A stretch of 64,000 bases of DNA from Fibrobacter sp. (lineage in GTDB: Bacteria > Fibrobacterota > Fibrobacteria > Fibrobacterales > Fibrobacteraceae). Positions within the stretch are counted from its first letter, which is position 1, and the number at the start of each line of letters is the position of its first letter. The DNA is taken from contig JAKSIE010000004.1 of the NCBI GenBank assembly GCA_024398995.1, positions 1-64,000 on the forward strand, written 5' to 3'. The notes under the pieces are model-generated. The model made no database searches. It had not been told where the DNA came from and was given only the letters and a program-made list of their open reading frames with translations. Made by a program: the position numbers and the translations under genes. Shown here piece by piece: positions 1 to 7,227 of the stretch.

Positions 1-93
1 TTATAAAACGGGGTACTAAACAGGAGTTGTTTGGCTATTTGGTACCCCAAAACACATTCAAGCACCCCAAAACCCTTTCAAAATTCAAAAAAA

Positions 94-124
94 GGCGCCG
101 CAGCTCTCTCCCTGCGACGCCTTA
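94..124 (-). terminator. Terminator of the alcohol dehydrogenase gene
   Basis: On the minus strand a G/C-rich hairpin (arms near AAGGCG and CGCCTT with CTGCG/CGCAG inside) is followed by a T-run, 13 bases after the dehydrogenase stop codon. Confidence 0.75.
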
Positions 125-136
125 CACCAAACAAAA

Positions 137-1309
137 TTAAACAGTTGCCTTTGCAGCGATCTGATAGACCTTGGTCACATCGTCTGCGTTCAGCGGCTGG
201 AAGCCCCAACCGTCACCCGGGTTCAGTTTCTGCACCATTTCGGGAATGTCTTCTTCCTTGGCGCCCAGTTCTGCAAAGTTGATGGGCATGCCGATGCTCT
301 TGAGGAAGCTGCGGAAAGCCTTGATGCCAGCGAGAGCGGTGGCCTTGGGATTTTCGAAATTCATGGCACAGCCAAACACGCGGGAAGCCATCTGGGCAAA
401 GCGCATGGGATTGTGATCCACCACGTATTCCATCCAGGAGGGCATAATCACAGCCAGGCCTGCACCGTGGGCGCAGTCGTACTTGGCGCTAAGTTCATGT
501 TCGATAGCGTGGCTGTTCCAGTCCTGACCGCGGCCTACACCGCAGACATTGTTGTGAGCCACCATGCCAGCCCACATGATGTTGGCGCGGGCTTCGTAGT
601 TGTTGGGATCAGCAATGACACGGGGTGCTTCCTTCACCATGGTCATCAAAACCGCTTCGCAGAGACGGTCGGTAATTTCCACTTCAGTGGTATTGGTGAA
701 GTAACGTTCAAATACATGTGCCATGATGTCGGTGACACCGCATGCAGTCTGGTAAGCCGGCAAAGTGCAAGTGAGAGCCGGGTTCAACACAGAGAATCGG
801 GGGCGAATCAGGTCGCTACCTGCGCCACGCTTCAGCATACCTTCCACCTTGGTAATCACAGAGTCGCCGGAACCTTCGGAACCTGCGGCAGCGATAGTCA
901 AGACGGTTGCCACCGGAAGAGCTGCAGCCGGAGCCTTGCCGCTGTAGAAGTCCCAGAAATCGCCTTCATAGGGAACGCCCATGGCAATGGCCTTGGCGCT
1001 ATCGATGGAGGAACCGCCACCAACAGCGAGAATGAAATCCACGCCTTCCTTGCGGCAAAGTTCAATACCTTCGTAAACCTTAGTGTCAATAGGATTGGGA
1101 TGAACGCCGCCCAGTTCCACGTGAGGAACGCCAGCAGCATCCAAGGAAGCCTTCACGCGGTCAATGAGACCGGACTTTACAGCGGAACCACCACCGAAAT
1201 GGACCAAGACCTTGGTACCACCATGCTTTTTAACCAAAGAACCGACTTCATTTTCGCGGTCCTTACCAAATACGAATTCCGTGGGGCTGTAAAAGTTGAA
1301 ATTTTCCAT
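137..1309 (-). CDS. Iron-containing alcohol dehydrogenase (YqhD/BdhA-like)
   Basis: A 390-residue group III NAD(P)-dependent alcohol dehydrogenase, cytosolic, expected to interconvert aldehydes and alcohols. The nucleotide-binding GGGSSIDSAKAIA stretch lies near residue 97. Metal ligands of the family are visible as the D and H of TDIMAHVFE and in the histidine-rich HAIEHELS...CAHG region, as in YqhD and butanol dehydrogenases. Length is normal. The ATG at 1309 has an AGAGGA Shine-Dalgarno just upstream, and the gene is monocistronic with its own terminator. Family assignment is firm. Whether it acts on butyraldehyde, methylglyoxal or another aldehyde cannot be read from the sequence. Confidence 0.93.
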   Translation of the reverse strand: MENFNFYSPTEFVFGKDRENEVGSLVKKHGGTKVLVHFGGGSAVKSGLIDRVKASLDAAGVPHVELGGVHPNPIDTKVYEGIELCRKEGVDFILAVGGGSSIDSAKAIAMGVPYEGDFWDFYSGKAPAAALPVATVLTIAAAGSEGSGDSVITKVEGMLKRGAGSDLIRPRFSVLNPALTCTLPAYQTACGVTDIMAHVFERYFTNTTEVEITDRLCEAVLMTMVKEAPRVIADPNNYEARANIMWAGMVAHNNVCGVGRGQDWNSHAIEHELSAKYDCAHGAGLAVIMPSWMEYVVDHNPMRFAQMASRVFGCAMNFENPKATALAGIKAFRSFLKSIGMPINFAELGAKEEDIPEMVQKLNPGDGWGFQPLNADDVTKVYQIAAKATV

Positions 1310-1533
1310 ATTGATCCTCTTGTTTTTGGGAATAAATCTACAAGTTTATACGAAAAAAACGTTAGTTTTTGCAGATATTTCCGTTCACAAGGGAAAACAT
1401 CCATTTTGGACTATTTTTCCGCCTAAAAAACGCTATTTTTTTCAAAAAAAAGTGGTTCTCATTGCTTTTTTTTGTTCAGTTTATGTATATATTCCTTTTA
1501 GAGCGCCCCCTATTGTGCGCAAAAAGGATATTT

Positions 1534-2058
1534 ATGATTTCTTTCGCTGAAGCTTACAAGATTGCCGCCCAAGTCCACAAAGATCAACAGGACAAGGCCG
1601 GCGGACCTTACATTGATTTTCTCCAGAATGTTGCTGATTACCTTAAGAACAAGGGCGAATCCGAAGAAGTCCAGACTCTTGCTATCCTGCAGGACCTGAC
1701 CACCGGCGCCACCAAAAAGACAGCAGAAGAAATTGTCGCCATGGGTGTCCCCGCAGAAACTGTGGACCTGATCCAGAAGATGACCTACCACAAGAACCAG
1801 GGCTGGATCGACGAATACAGCTGCAATCTTATGGCACAGGGCATGCCCGCCGAAGAGGCAACCTACGAATCTCGAGAAAAAGATTTCGTCCGCTTTGTGG
1901 AAACTCTGAAGGACAATCCTCTGGCAGCAAAGGCCAAGTCCGCAATTCTCAACGTTTTGCTTGAAGACAAGTACATCCACCGCCAGGAACGCCGCGAACT
2001 TAAGACGCAGTTTAGACTGAAAAAGTACAAGGCCGCAATCCAGGCACTTGGTGTATAA
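1534..2058 (+). CDS. RelA/SpoT-type HD-domain-like protein lacking metal ligands
   Basis: A 174-residue protein. Its N-terminus (AEAYKIAAQVHKDQQDKAGGPYI) follows the HD hydrolase signature of RelA/SpoT and small alarmone hydrolases. However, the His expected after PYI is Phe, the HD dyad of LHDV is QD in ILQDLT, and the late Asp (K-L-A-D-L) is absent in AKSAILN. So the fold is probably kept and metal-dependent hydrolysis lost. The ATG at 1534 is chosen because AAAAAGGA stands six bases before it; the longer frame upstream is AT-rich and unconserved in look. It is followed by a terminator and stands alone. A role in binding alarmone or a protein is speculation. Confidence 0.7.
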   Translation: MISFAEAYKIAAQVHKDQQDKAGGPYIDFLQNVADYLKNKGESEEVQTLAILQDLTTGATKKTAEEIVAMGVPAETVDLIQKMTYHKNQGWIDEYSCNLMAQGMPAEEATYESREKDFVRFVETLKDNPLAAKAKSAILNVLLEDKYIHRQERRELKTQFRLKKYKAAIQALGV

Positions 2059-2062
2059 CAGG

Positions 2063-2097
2063 AAAAAGGGAAGTCCAGAGGACTTTCCCTTTTTTAA
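2063..2097 (+). terminator. Terminator after the HD-like gene
   Basis: Hairpin AAAGGGAAGTCC / GGACTTTCCCTTT with a three-base loop and one bulge, followed by a T-run. Confidence 0.8.
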
Positions 2098-2193
2098 TTA
2101 TGAATTACGAAGTACGAATTACGAGAAATATAATCGCGCCGGAGGCGCCTAATTTACTCTAATAATTCATAGCTCATAATTCATAATTGAGAG
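2098..2193. repeat. Palindromic intergenic repeat, copy upstream of serC
   Basis: An imperfect inverted repeat. The left arm has reiterated GAATTACGA units, the right arm repeats the theme as ATAATTCAT units in reverse orientation, and the centre is a GCGCC-GGA-GGCGC hairpin followed by TAATTTA. A similarly built element sits directly after serC (3413-3500). Non-coding; it looks like a REP/MITE-like family. Confidence 0.6.
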
Positions 2194-2227
2194 AATTCTG
2201 CTCATTGCAATTTTTCACTGCTTTTAC

Positions 2228-2235
2228 TAAATTTT
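2228..2235 (+). promoter_or_regulatory. Possible serC promoter element (TAAATTTT)
   Basis: TAAATTTT resembles the TAnnTTTG element seen before several genes here. It lies about 50 bases before the serC ATG, leaving room for a leader with the AAGGA ribosome-binding site. Confidence 0.35.
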
Positions 2236-2286
2236 CCCCCGTCAAAACCAAATGGTTTTGCGAAACTATCAATAAGGAACATAATC

Positions 2287-3405
2287 ATGGCTAATAAGGT
2301 CTATAACTTTAGCGCAGGCCCGTCTGTCCTGCCCGAACAAGCACTCAAGGAAGCTTCTGAAGCATGCATCGACTATGCAAACTCTGGCATCAGTATTCTC
2401 TCCATGAGTCACCGTTCAAAGCCCATCGAGAACATGTTCCTCGAAACTGAACAGCTTCTCCGCGACCTCATGGGTATCCCCGCCAACTACGACATCATTT
2501 TCCTCGGCGGTGGCTGCTCCTTGCTGTTCTGCATGATGCCGATGAACTTCCTCCCGGCCGACGGCGTTGCCGACTACACCGACACTGGTGTCTGGGCAAA
2601 CAAGGCTCTCAAGGAAGCTAAGCAGTTCGGTAACGTTAACGTTGCTTGCTCCACCAAGGCTGATGTGTACAACCACATCGACAAGAACCTGCAGCTCTCT
2701 GACAACGCAACCTACCTCCACGTTACCGCTAACAACACCATTTACGGTACCGAATGGCACAACTTCCCGAAGCCCAAGTCCGGCTTCCTCATGGCTGACA
2801 TGAGCTCCGACTTCCTCGCCCGCAAGGTGAACGTGGAAGACTTCGGCGTGATCTACGGTGGCGCACAGAAGAACATCTCCTGCGCAGGTGTTACCGTTTC
2901 CATCATCCGTAAGGACTTGCTCGGCAAGGTCGATCGTCAGATCCCCACCATGCTGAACTTCAAGACTCATCTCGACGAAAAGACCGGCGTGAACTCCATG
3001 TTCAACACTCCTCCGGTATTCGCAGTCTACACCATGAACCGCACCCTCAACTGGCTCAAGCAGATCGGCGGTGTTGACGCTATCGAAAAGATCAACCGCG
3101 AAAAGGCAGCTCTCCTTTACAGCGCCATCGACAACTCCAAGGTGTTCGTCGGTACCGCTGCTAAGGAAGACCGTTCTCTCATGAACGTTCCCTTCGTCTT
3201 CAACCGCGAAGTTGTTTCCGAAGAAAAGGATGCAGACATGGCTAAGGACTTCATCGAATTCGCAAAGTCCAAGGGTCTCGTCCAGATCAAGGGTCACCGT
3301 TCTGTTGGCGGCTTCCGCGCCTCCATCTACAACGCAATGCCGATCGAAGGCGTCCAGGCTCTCGTCGACTGCATGGGCGACTACGAAAAGAAGATCTTGG
3401 GCTAA
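2287..3405 (+). CDS. serC: Phosphoserine aminotransferase
   Basis: A 372-residue PLP enzyme that converts 3-phosphohydroxypyruvate plus glutamate to phosphoserine, the second step of serine synthesis; it also serves pyridoxine synthesis in some bacteria. Diagnostic features are the N-terminus (VYNFSAGPSVLPE), SMSHRSKP near residue 41, the PLP lysine motif YGGAQKNISCAG near residue 193, and the C-terminal GHRSVGGFRASIYNA. Length matches the family. The ATG is preceded by AATAAGGAAC. It is monocistronic, flanked by palindromic repeats on both sides, with a strong terminator downstream. Confidence 0.98.
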   Translation: MANKVYNFSAGPSVLPEQALKEASEACIDYANSGISILSMSHRSKPIENMFLETEQLLRDLMGIPANYDIIFLGGGCSLLFCMMPMNFLPADGVADYTDTGVWANKALKEAKQFGNVNVACSTKADVYNHIDKNLQLSDNATYLHVTANNTIYGTEWHNFPKPKSGFLMADMSSDFLARKVNVEDFGVIYGGAQKNISCAGVTVSIIRKDLLGKVDRQIPTMLNFKTHLDEKTGVNSMFNTPPVFAVYTMNRTLNWLKQIGGVDAIEKINREKAALLYSAIDNSKVFVGTAAKEDRSLMNVPFVFNREVVSEEKDADMAKDFIEFAKSKGLVQIKGHRSVGGFRASIYNAMPIEGVQALVDCMGDYEKKILG

Positions 3406-3412
3406 TTAGCCC

Positions 3413-3500
3413 TGAGTTTTGAGCAATGAGCAGTGAGTTTTAGTTAGGCGACAGAGTCGCGATAATTTAGCTCACAGCTCATAGCTGACAACTGAAAACT
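3413..3500. repeat. Palindromic intergenic repeat, copy downstream of serC
   Basis: Built like the element at 2098-2193. A left arm of reiterated TGAGCAATGAGCAGTGAG, a central hairpin GCGAC-AGA-GTCGC, then TAATTTA, and a right arm with reversed AGCTCACAGCTCATAGCTG units. The arms differ in sequence from the first copy, but the architecture and the TAATTTA(G)CTC junction are shared. Confidence 0.6.
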
Positions 3501-3535
3501 AAAATCCCGGTGCTTAGGCATCGGGATTTTTTTTG
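3501..3535 (+). terminator. serC terminator
   Basis: Stem AAAATCCCG.TGC / GCA.CGGGATTTT with a TTAG loop and eight T residues. Confidence 0.9.
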
Positions 3536-3574
3536 CATAAACGACCTACCACGACGGCTACCAAAAGTTTTTTT

Positions 3575-3761
3575 AAAAGCTCTGCTGGACAAGTGTTTGC
3601 GTGGTGCCAAAGCTGCGAAATTACTGTAAAAATGCTTGTGAAACGAACCGACAGGGCAGGTTGTAAGTTACATTTGTGCAGTAATAATACAGTAGGCCAA
3701 CGGGCTTACAAATTACAACTTATTTGCTAAGCGCACGTTTACGCCTAGCAGAGCTTTTTTT
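3575..3761 (+). ncRNA. Candidate structured RNA (6S-like architecture) or long leader
   Basis: Between the serC terminator and the next gene lies a 187-base stretch closed by a 12-bp helix: AAAAGCTCTGCT at 3575-3586 pairs with AGCAGAGCTTTT at 3747-3758 and runs into a T-tract. Inside is a long irregular stem: ATTACTG (3620-3626) with CAGTAAT (3679-3685), AAATG (3630-3634) with CATTT (3671-3675), CTT with AAG, and AACC (3646-3649) with GGTT (3659-3662). The 3' side also holds small hairpins (GCC-AACG-GGC; CTAAGCG/CGCCTAG). Size, closing stem, open centre and apical arm resemble 6S RNA, but I recognise no sequence signature. It could instead be a leader of the lipoprotein that starts 12 bases after the T-run. 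A 65-codon frame inside has no protein-like character. Confidence 0.4.
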
Positions 3762-3772
3762 AATTTCAAGAT

Positions 3773-4111
3773 ATGAAGTTTGTTCGTATCATCTTGCTTT
3801 CACTGGCTCTGTTGATGGGGCTGAACGGTTGTTCGTCAGAACTTGAGATCCTTGGTGCATTAACACTCGTTACACTCCCTTTTGCCACGGCAGACTACGG
3901 CCCAAAGGAAGCAAACAAAGACTCAACAGCCATAGAAGATGATTCGAAGGATTCAGCTCAGGCAGTAACGGTGACAGACACAACCGCAACACCCCAAGAA
4001 TCCAGCAACCTCGCTATAAAGGTGATATCGGTTTCGTTAGGAGTAATCATCATGGCCTTGCCAGTAGCCATGCTCTTGTGCATAAGCGGTATCCCCGGCC
4101 TTGGGGGATAA
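3773..4111 (+). CDS. Small lipoprotein with a C-terminal membrane segment
   Basis: A 112-residue protein I do not recognise. An N-terminal lipoprotein signal peptide ends in the lipobox LNGC (Cys20). A Ser/Thr/Asp-rich stretch (residues 45-75) is followed by a hydrophobic segment (about 82-105, LAIKVISVSLGVIIMALPVA). A lipoprotein with a second membrane anchor at its end is uncommon. It starts 12 bases after the T-run of the candidate RNA, so it is either expressed by read-through of that structure or from a promoter overlapping it. No clear Shine-Dalgarno is seen. Confidence 0.6.
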   Translation: MKFVRIILLSLALLMGLNGCSSELEILGALTLVTLPFATADYGPKEANKDSTAIEDDSKDSAQAVTVTDTTATPQESSNLAIKVISVSLGVIIMALPVAMLLCISGIPGLGG

Positions 4112-4127
4112 AGACAGGATAAAAAAT

Positions 4128-4155
4128 AACCCGAGTCTTTGACCCGGGTTTCTTT
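4128..4155 (+). terminator. Terminator between convergent genes
   Basis: Stem AACCCG / CGGGTT around a loop of about eleven bases, followed by TCTTT. It lies between the lipoprotein and the convergent GerW-like gene. Confidence 0.6.
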
Positions 4156-4203
4156 GTTTACAGATGATTTGCGGCGACGTTCCATTGCCGCGACAATCAA
4201 GAA

Positions 4204-4536
4204 TTAAACTTCGTCGCTCTTCTTGAACTTGTTGACCACGTCAGGAACAATGTCCATAACCTTGGACACCAAGGAGCTGTCCTTGGAGATAGGCATAATG
4301 CGAACGTCATCGCCCTTGATGACCAAGAATGCAACCGGTTCCACAGAAGCGCCACCACCAGAGGCTGAGGTATCGCCCTTGCTGGAATGGCCGCCAAAGC
4401 CAAAGCCAACGGAAACGCGGCTTACGGGAACCACGGTAGATTCGCCGGCCTGGATAGGCTGACCGATAACAGTTTCAGCCTGAGTAATGAAACGGAGTTT
4501 TTCTAAAAGAGTTTCTGCAAGTTTTTCAATAGCCAT
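4204..4536 (-). CDS. GerW/YtfJ-family protein
   Basis: A 110-residue protein of the sporulation-protein YtfJ (GerW) family, which also occurs widely in non-sporulating bacteria where its role is unknown. Family hallmarks are the N-terminal helix AIEKLAETLLEKL, the TVIGQPIQAGESTVVPVSRVSVGFGFGG strand region, a Gly/Ser-rich loop, and the hydrophobic VEPVAFLVIKGDDVRIMPI segment. No signal peptide. A TATATTAA element stands four bases before the ATG with no Shine-Dalgarno, which suggests a leaderless message. It is the last gene of a run of minus-strand genes. Confidence 0.85.
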   Translation of the reverse strand: MAIEKLAETLLEKLRFITQAETVIGQPIQAGESTVVPVSRVSVGFGFGGHSSKGDTSASGGGASVEPVAFLVIKGDDVRIMPISKDSSLVSKVMDIVPDVVNKFKKSDEV

Positions 4537-4590
4537 GTTTTTAATATAGATAAAATAGGTTAAAAGTGGTTAGTGGTTAGTGATTAGTGG

Positions 4591-5454
4591 TTAGTAGCGG
4601 GCCTCGAAAACACGATCCGCCGCGTTAAAGAACTTCCTTTCTAGATCAAACCAATCCAGGTAACCCCAGACAACAACCACGCGGCCACCAGCCAACTGTT
4701 GCGCCATGCCTCGGGATATAAATTCAGAATCGGCAAAGCCATCTACGGTAAAGTAGACGCATTCGTTATCCTTTGCAATACCCTTGGGATCAACCTTATG
4801 AAGCTTTCGTGCCCATTCTTCGTAATTTTCGGGAGACACCTGGTCCCAACTACGTGCAACATTCCAACGAAGACCGCCGTCGCGATAGCTTTGAACCAGC
4901 ACCGGGAACTTAGATTCCAAGCCCAAGAAATTCTTTGTCTGGATAGAGGTTCTCCCCTGTTCACGATGTTCAAAGGGTAGGCTTAAGAATGCCTGAGGAA
5001 ATCCACCTCGATAACCGGGGAAGCCGCGAACGAAGTTCTCAAGGTCGCTACGTTCGTAACGGCGGAAGCTGTCGTGTCTAAAAATGAAAATTCGCTCATC
5101 CGCACGGAAACTTTGCTCCAAGAAATCACCTCTCAAGATCGGGGCACTTCCCTGGAACTTTCCGCTGTTCATGTAGTAATCCAAGGCATACACGTCGCTC
5201 TGGAATTCCATGATCGTCACATCAAGGGTGTCACCCACCATCACTGGATAATGATATCGGATGATCTTGGTGAGGCTTGTATCCGGATTGTTCAGTTCCT
5301 TGATTTCTGGAGTCGTAGAACGAATGGACTTGTAGTAGATTTCGCTATAATTCACGGGAACAACTTCTTCTTCCTTGCAGCCAGTAGTTGCCGCACATAA
5401 AGCAGCTAGGGTCAGCAGGGCGACAGCGCGAAGTTTCTTGGTGAACTTGATCAT
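4591..5454 (-). CDS. Lipoprotein of unknown function
   Basis: A 287-residue exported lipoprotein with an n-region rich in Lys/Arg, a hydrophobic core and lipobox ATTGC (Cys26). The mature part has mixed alpha/beta character with many aromatic and Arg residues (for example ERIFIFRHDSFRRYERSD and VVVVWGYLDWFDLERKF). I recognise no domain with confidence; the fold hints at periplasmic DUF6599-like proteins, but that is weak. It starts 31 bases after the Fe-S protein gene on the same strand. TAAATTCA lies seven bases before the ATG, possibly its own promoter. Confidence 0.75.
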   Translation of the reverse strand: MIKFTKKLRAVALLTLAALCAATTGCKEEEVVPVNYSEIYYKSIRSTTPEIKELNNPDTSLTKIIRYHYPVMVGDTLDVTIMEFQSDVYALDYYMNSGKFQGSAPILRGDFLEQSFRADERIFIFRHDSFRRYERSDLENFVRGFPGYRGGFPQAFLSLPFEHREQGRTSIQTKNFLGLESKFPVLVQSYRDGGLRWNVARSWDQVSPENYEEWARKLHKVDPKGIAKDNECVYFTVDGFADSEFISRGMAQQLAGGRVVVVWGYLDWFDLERKFFNAADRVFEARY

Positions 5455-5485
5455 ACGGATTTGAATTTAGTATTTCTTGAAGGCG

Positions 5486-6355
5486 TTAGCGGTCGTGACG
5501 CTCGGCATAATTGCAAAATTCGTATAGCGGACAGGTTCTGCAGTTTTCAGTAACGGCCCGGCAAATGAATCCGTCTTTACCTTCTTCAAGGAAGAACTGG
5601 AGAGCGTGGGCAGCAACGTAAGGAGCCACGGAGGGTTGTGCGGATTGCAAAGATTGGGTGGAGTGCGCGGCGACTAGGGCTGAGTAAAACTCGTTAGCCA
5701 TTCGCTGCTTGGTGCGCCCGTCCAGTTCCGAGAACCTGTCGTTCTTGCCCGGGCCGAGGATTGCGAGAAAGCGGCGGCCACCCATAGTCAATGGAAGAGA
5801 CGGAAACTTTTCTGCGGAAGCCGCATTTAGTCCAAGCCCAACAGGAGCAGGACCAATCAAGCGGTAAATTGCAGCACAAGCCTTTGGGCGAGGATTTCCC
5901 TTCCCCATGAAGTAGATCTCGCCCAAGTCTCTCCACATTTCCATCGGTGAGCGGGATTGGAGCCAGCCCAGCAGGTCCTCGTGACGACGGACGAAATGGC
6001 CCACACTCCAGATGATGCCCGAAGCGTGTTCAGCCACAGACCAACTGCGGTTTGCAAAAACCGACTTGACACATTCGTCAATGTCACAGTCCTTAGGTAC
6101 GGGAAGCGTCCACAACTTTTCATCTGGAAACTTCTCGTAAAGAGCATTCAATAAGGCAGAAATTTCAGAGAAGGAACATTCCTGAAACAAGGTGGTTCCC
6201 AAAAGAACCCAAGCAATCTTTCCATTGACGGTAGCGGATTTTTTCGCTACCTGCATTACAGGATCAGGAACTTTGGCAAAACGTTCCACGAATGCAGCCG
6301 TTGCCTTGAATAGCACCGGTTCATCATGGATAAAACGTTTTACTGAAACTGGCAT
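5486..6355 (-). CDS. Endonuclease III-like Fe-S cluster protein, divergent
   Basis: A 289-residue cytosolic protein. At its C-terminus are Cys265, Cys272, Cys275 and Cys281 in the spacing C-x6-C-x2-C-x5-C, the [4Fe-4S] loop of endonuclease III/MutY/AlkA-type (HhH-GPD) glycosylases. The N-terminal part (residues 45-75, ending TLFQECSFSEISALLNALY) resembles the first helices of that fold. The usual helix-hairpin-helix (L-P-G-V/I-G) with catalytic Lys, and the VDTHV Asp motif, are not recognisable. So it may bind DNA without glycosylase activity or represent a distinct subfamily. The start lies two bases after psd ends, so the two are probably co-transcribed. Confidence 0.7.
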   Translation of the reverse strand: MPVSVKRFIHDEPVLFKATAAFVERFAKVPDPVMQVAKKSATVNGKIAWVLLGTTLFQECSFSEISALLNALYEKFPDEKLWTLPVPKDCDIDECVKSVFANRSWSVAEHASGIIWSVGHFVRRHEDLLGWLQSRSPMEMWRDLGEIYFMGKGNPRPKACAAIYRLIGPAPVGLGLNAASAEKFPSLPLTMGGRRFLAILGPGKNDRFSELDGRTKQRMANEFYSALVAAHSTQSLQSAQPSVAPYVAAHALQFFLEEGKDGFICRAVTENCRTCPLYEFCNYAERHDR

Positions 6356-6357
6356 TA

Positions 6358-7209
6358 TTAAAGGGCTTCACCAACCTTAACGGCCTGGCCAACACGGTTC
6401 TTGAACAATTCAGGATTGCGTTCGTGGATCTTCTTGTCCACAACTAAAATCACTGTGCTGCCCATTTCAAAACGGCCAAGTTCACCACCCTTTTCCACCA
6501 TGATGGTTTCTGAGGGAGTCCAGTCCATACGTTTCTGATCACGGGGCAACTTGCCAGCGTTGGTCAAAAGATCATCGTTGTAAACAACACCAATTCGACC
6601 CACATTGGTGGCACCCACCTTTACAACCAAAAGTTCGGAACCATCTTCCAAACGGATGTGACTGGTAAGGCGTTCGTTAATGGAAAACAATCCTTCCACA
6701 CGTTCTACGCTACCCACATTTACCGGCCAAAGAGTACCAGGGCAGTAGCTAGCGCCAATGACTTGGCCCTTCACCGGGCTATGGATACGATGATAGTTGA
6801 ATGGCGCCAAATAGATAGTCGCAAAAGCACCACCATCAAAACGTTTGGCCATTTCCTCGTCGCGGATCAAATCCTTGAGAGTATAGGTTTTGCCCTTGGC
6901 CTGAATCAATTCCTGCTTTTCGTCGAAAGTCGCAGTCTGGGAAAGAACACCATCCACCGGACTTACAATTTCGGAATCGGCCACCGGACGCATACCAGGC
7001 TTAAGCTTACGAATAAACAACTCCCCAATATTTGCGTAATGTTCCAAGGGATACTCGGACTCGTCCATGTTCAGTTTGTAATAGCTGCAGAACAAGTTGC
7101 GAGCCAACTTAGAAATACACGGTAAACGAAGGCGGGTCACAGCACCGAAGGCACGGCTAGCGGCATTCTTCGGCAGGAGCTTCATAAAGACATAAAAAGC
7201 AGTATTCAT
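6358..7209 (-). CDS. psd: Phosphatidylserine decarboxylase
   Basis: A 283-residue proenzyme that makes phosphatidylethanolamine from phosphatidylserine at the inner membrane. Visible signatures are SPVDG (residue about 84), FNYHRIHSPV (about 140-150), and the self-cleavage motif MGST near residue 254, whose Ser becomes the pyruvoyl group (LGST in Escherichia coli). Length fits the bacterial type. The partner enzyme, phosphatidylserine synthase (pssA), is near the other end of the window. A TAAATTTG box ends five bases before the ATG and no Shine-Dalgarno is present, so the mRNA may be leaderless. Confidence 0.97.
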   Translation of the reverse strand: MNTAFYVFMKLLPKNAASRAFGAVTRLRLPCISKLARNLFCSYYKLNMDESEYPLEHYANIGELFIRKLKPGMRPVADSEIVSPVDGVLSQTATFDEKQELIQAKGKTYTLKDLIRDEEMAKRFDGGAFATIYLAPFNYHRIHSPVKGQVIGASYCPGTLWPVNVGSVERVEGLFSINERLTSHIRLEDGSELLVVKVGATNVGRIGVVYNDDLLTNAGKLPRDQKRMDWTPSETIMVEKGGELGRFEMGSTVILVVDKKIHERNPELFKNRVGQAVKVGEAL

Positions 7210-7214
7210 AAGGT

Positions 7215-7222
7215 CAAATTTA
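7215..7222 (-). promoter_or_regulatory. Promoter element TAAATTTG of psd
   Basis: TAAATTTG followed by five bases and the psd ATG. The element fits TAnnTTTG (Bacteroidota-type -7 box), and the spacing puts the transcription start at or next to the start codon. Confidence 0.5.
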
Positions 7223-7227
7223 AAAAA

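Noticed and set aside
413-1426. Long plus-strand frame opposite the alcohol dehydrogenase
   Set aside because: It is antisense to a gene with clear family motifs and has no protein-like features.
2416-3297. 293-codon minus-strand frame inside serC
   Set aside because: Shadow of a codon-biased gene; the serC reading is unambiguous.
3533-3730. 65-codon frame after serC
   Set aside because: No Shine-Dalgarno and no coding character; it overlaps the candidate structured RNA.
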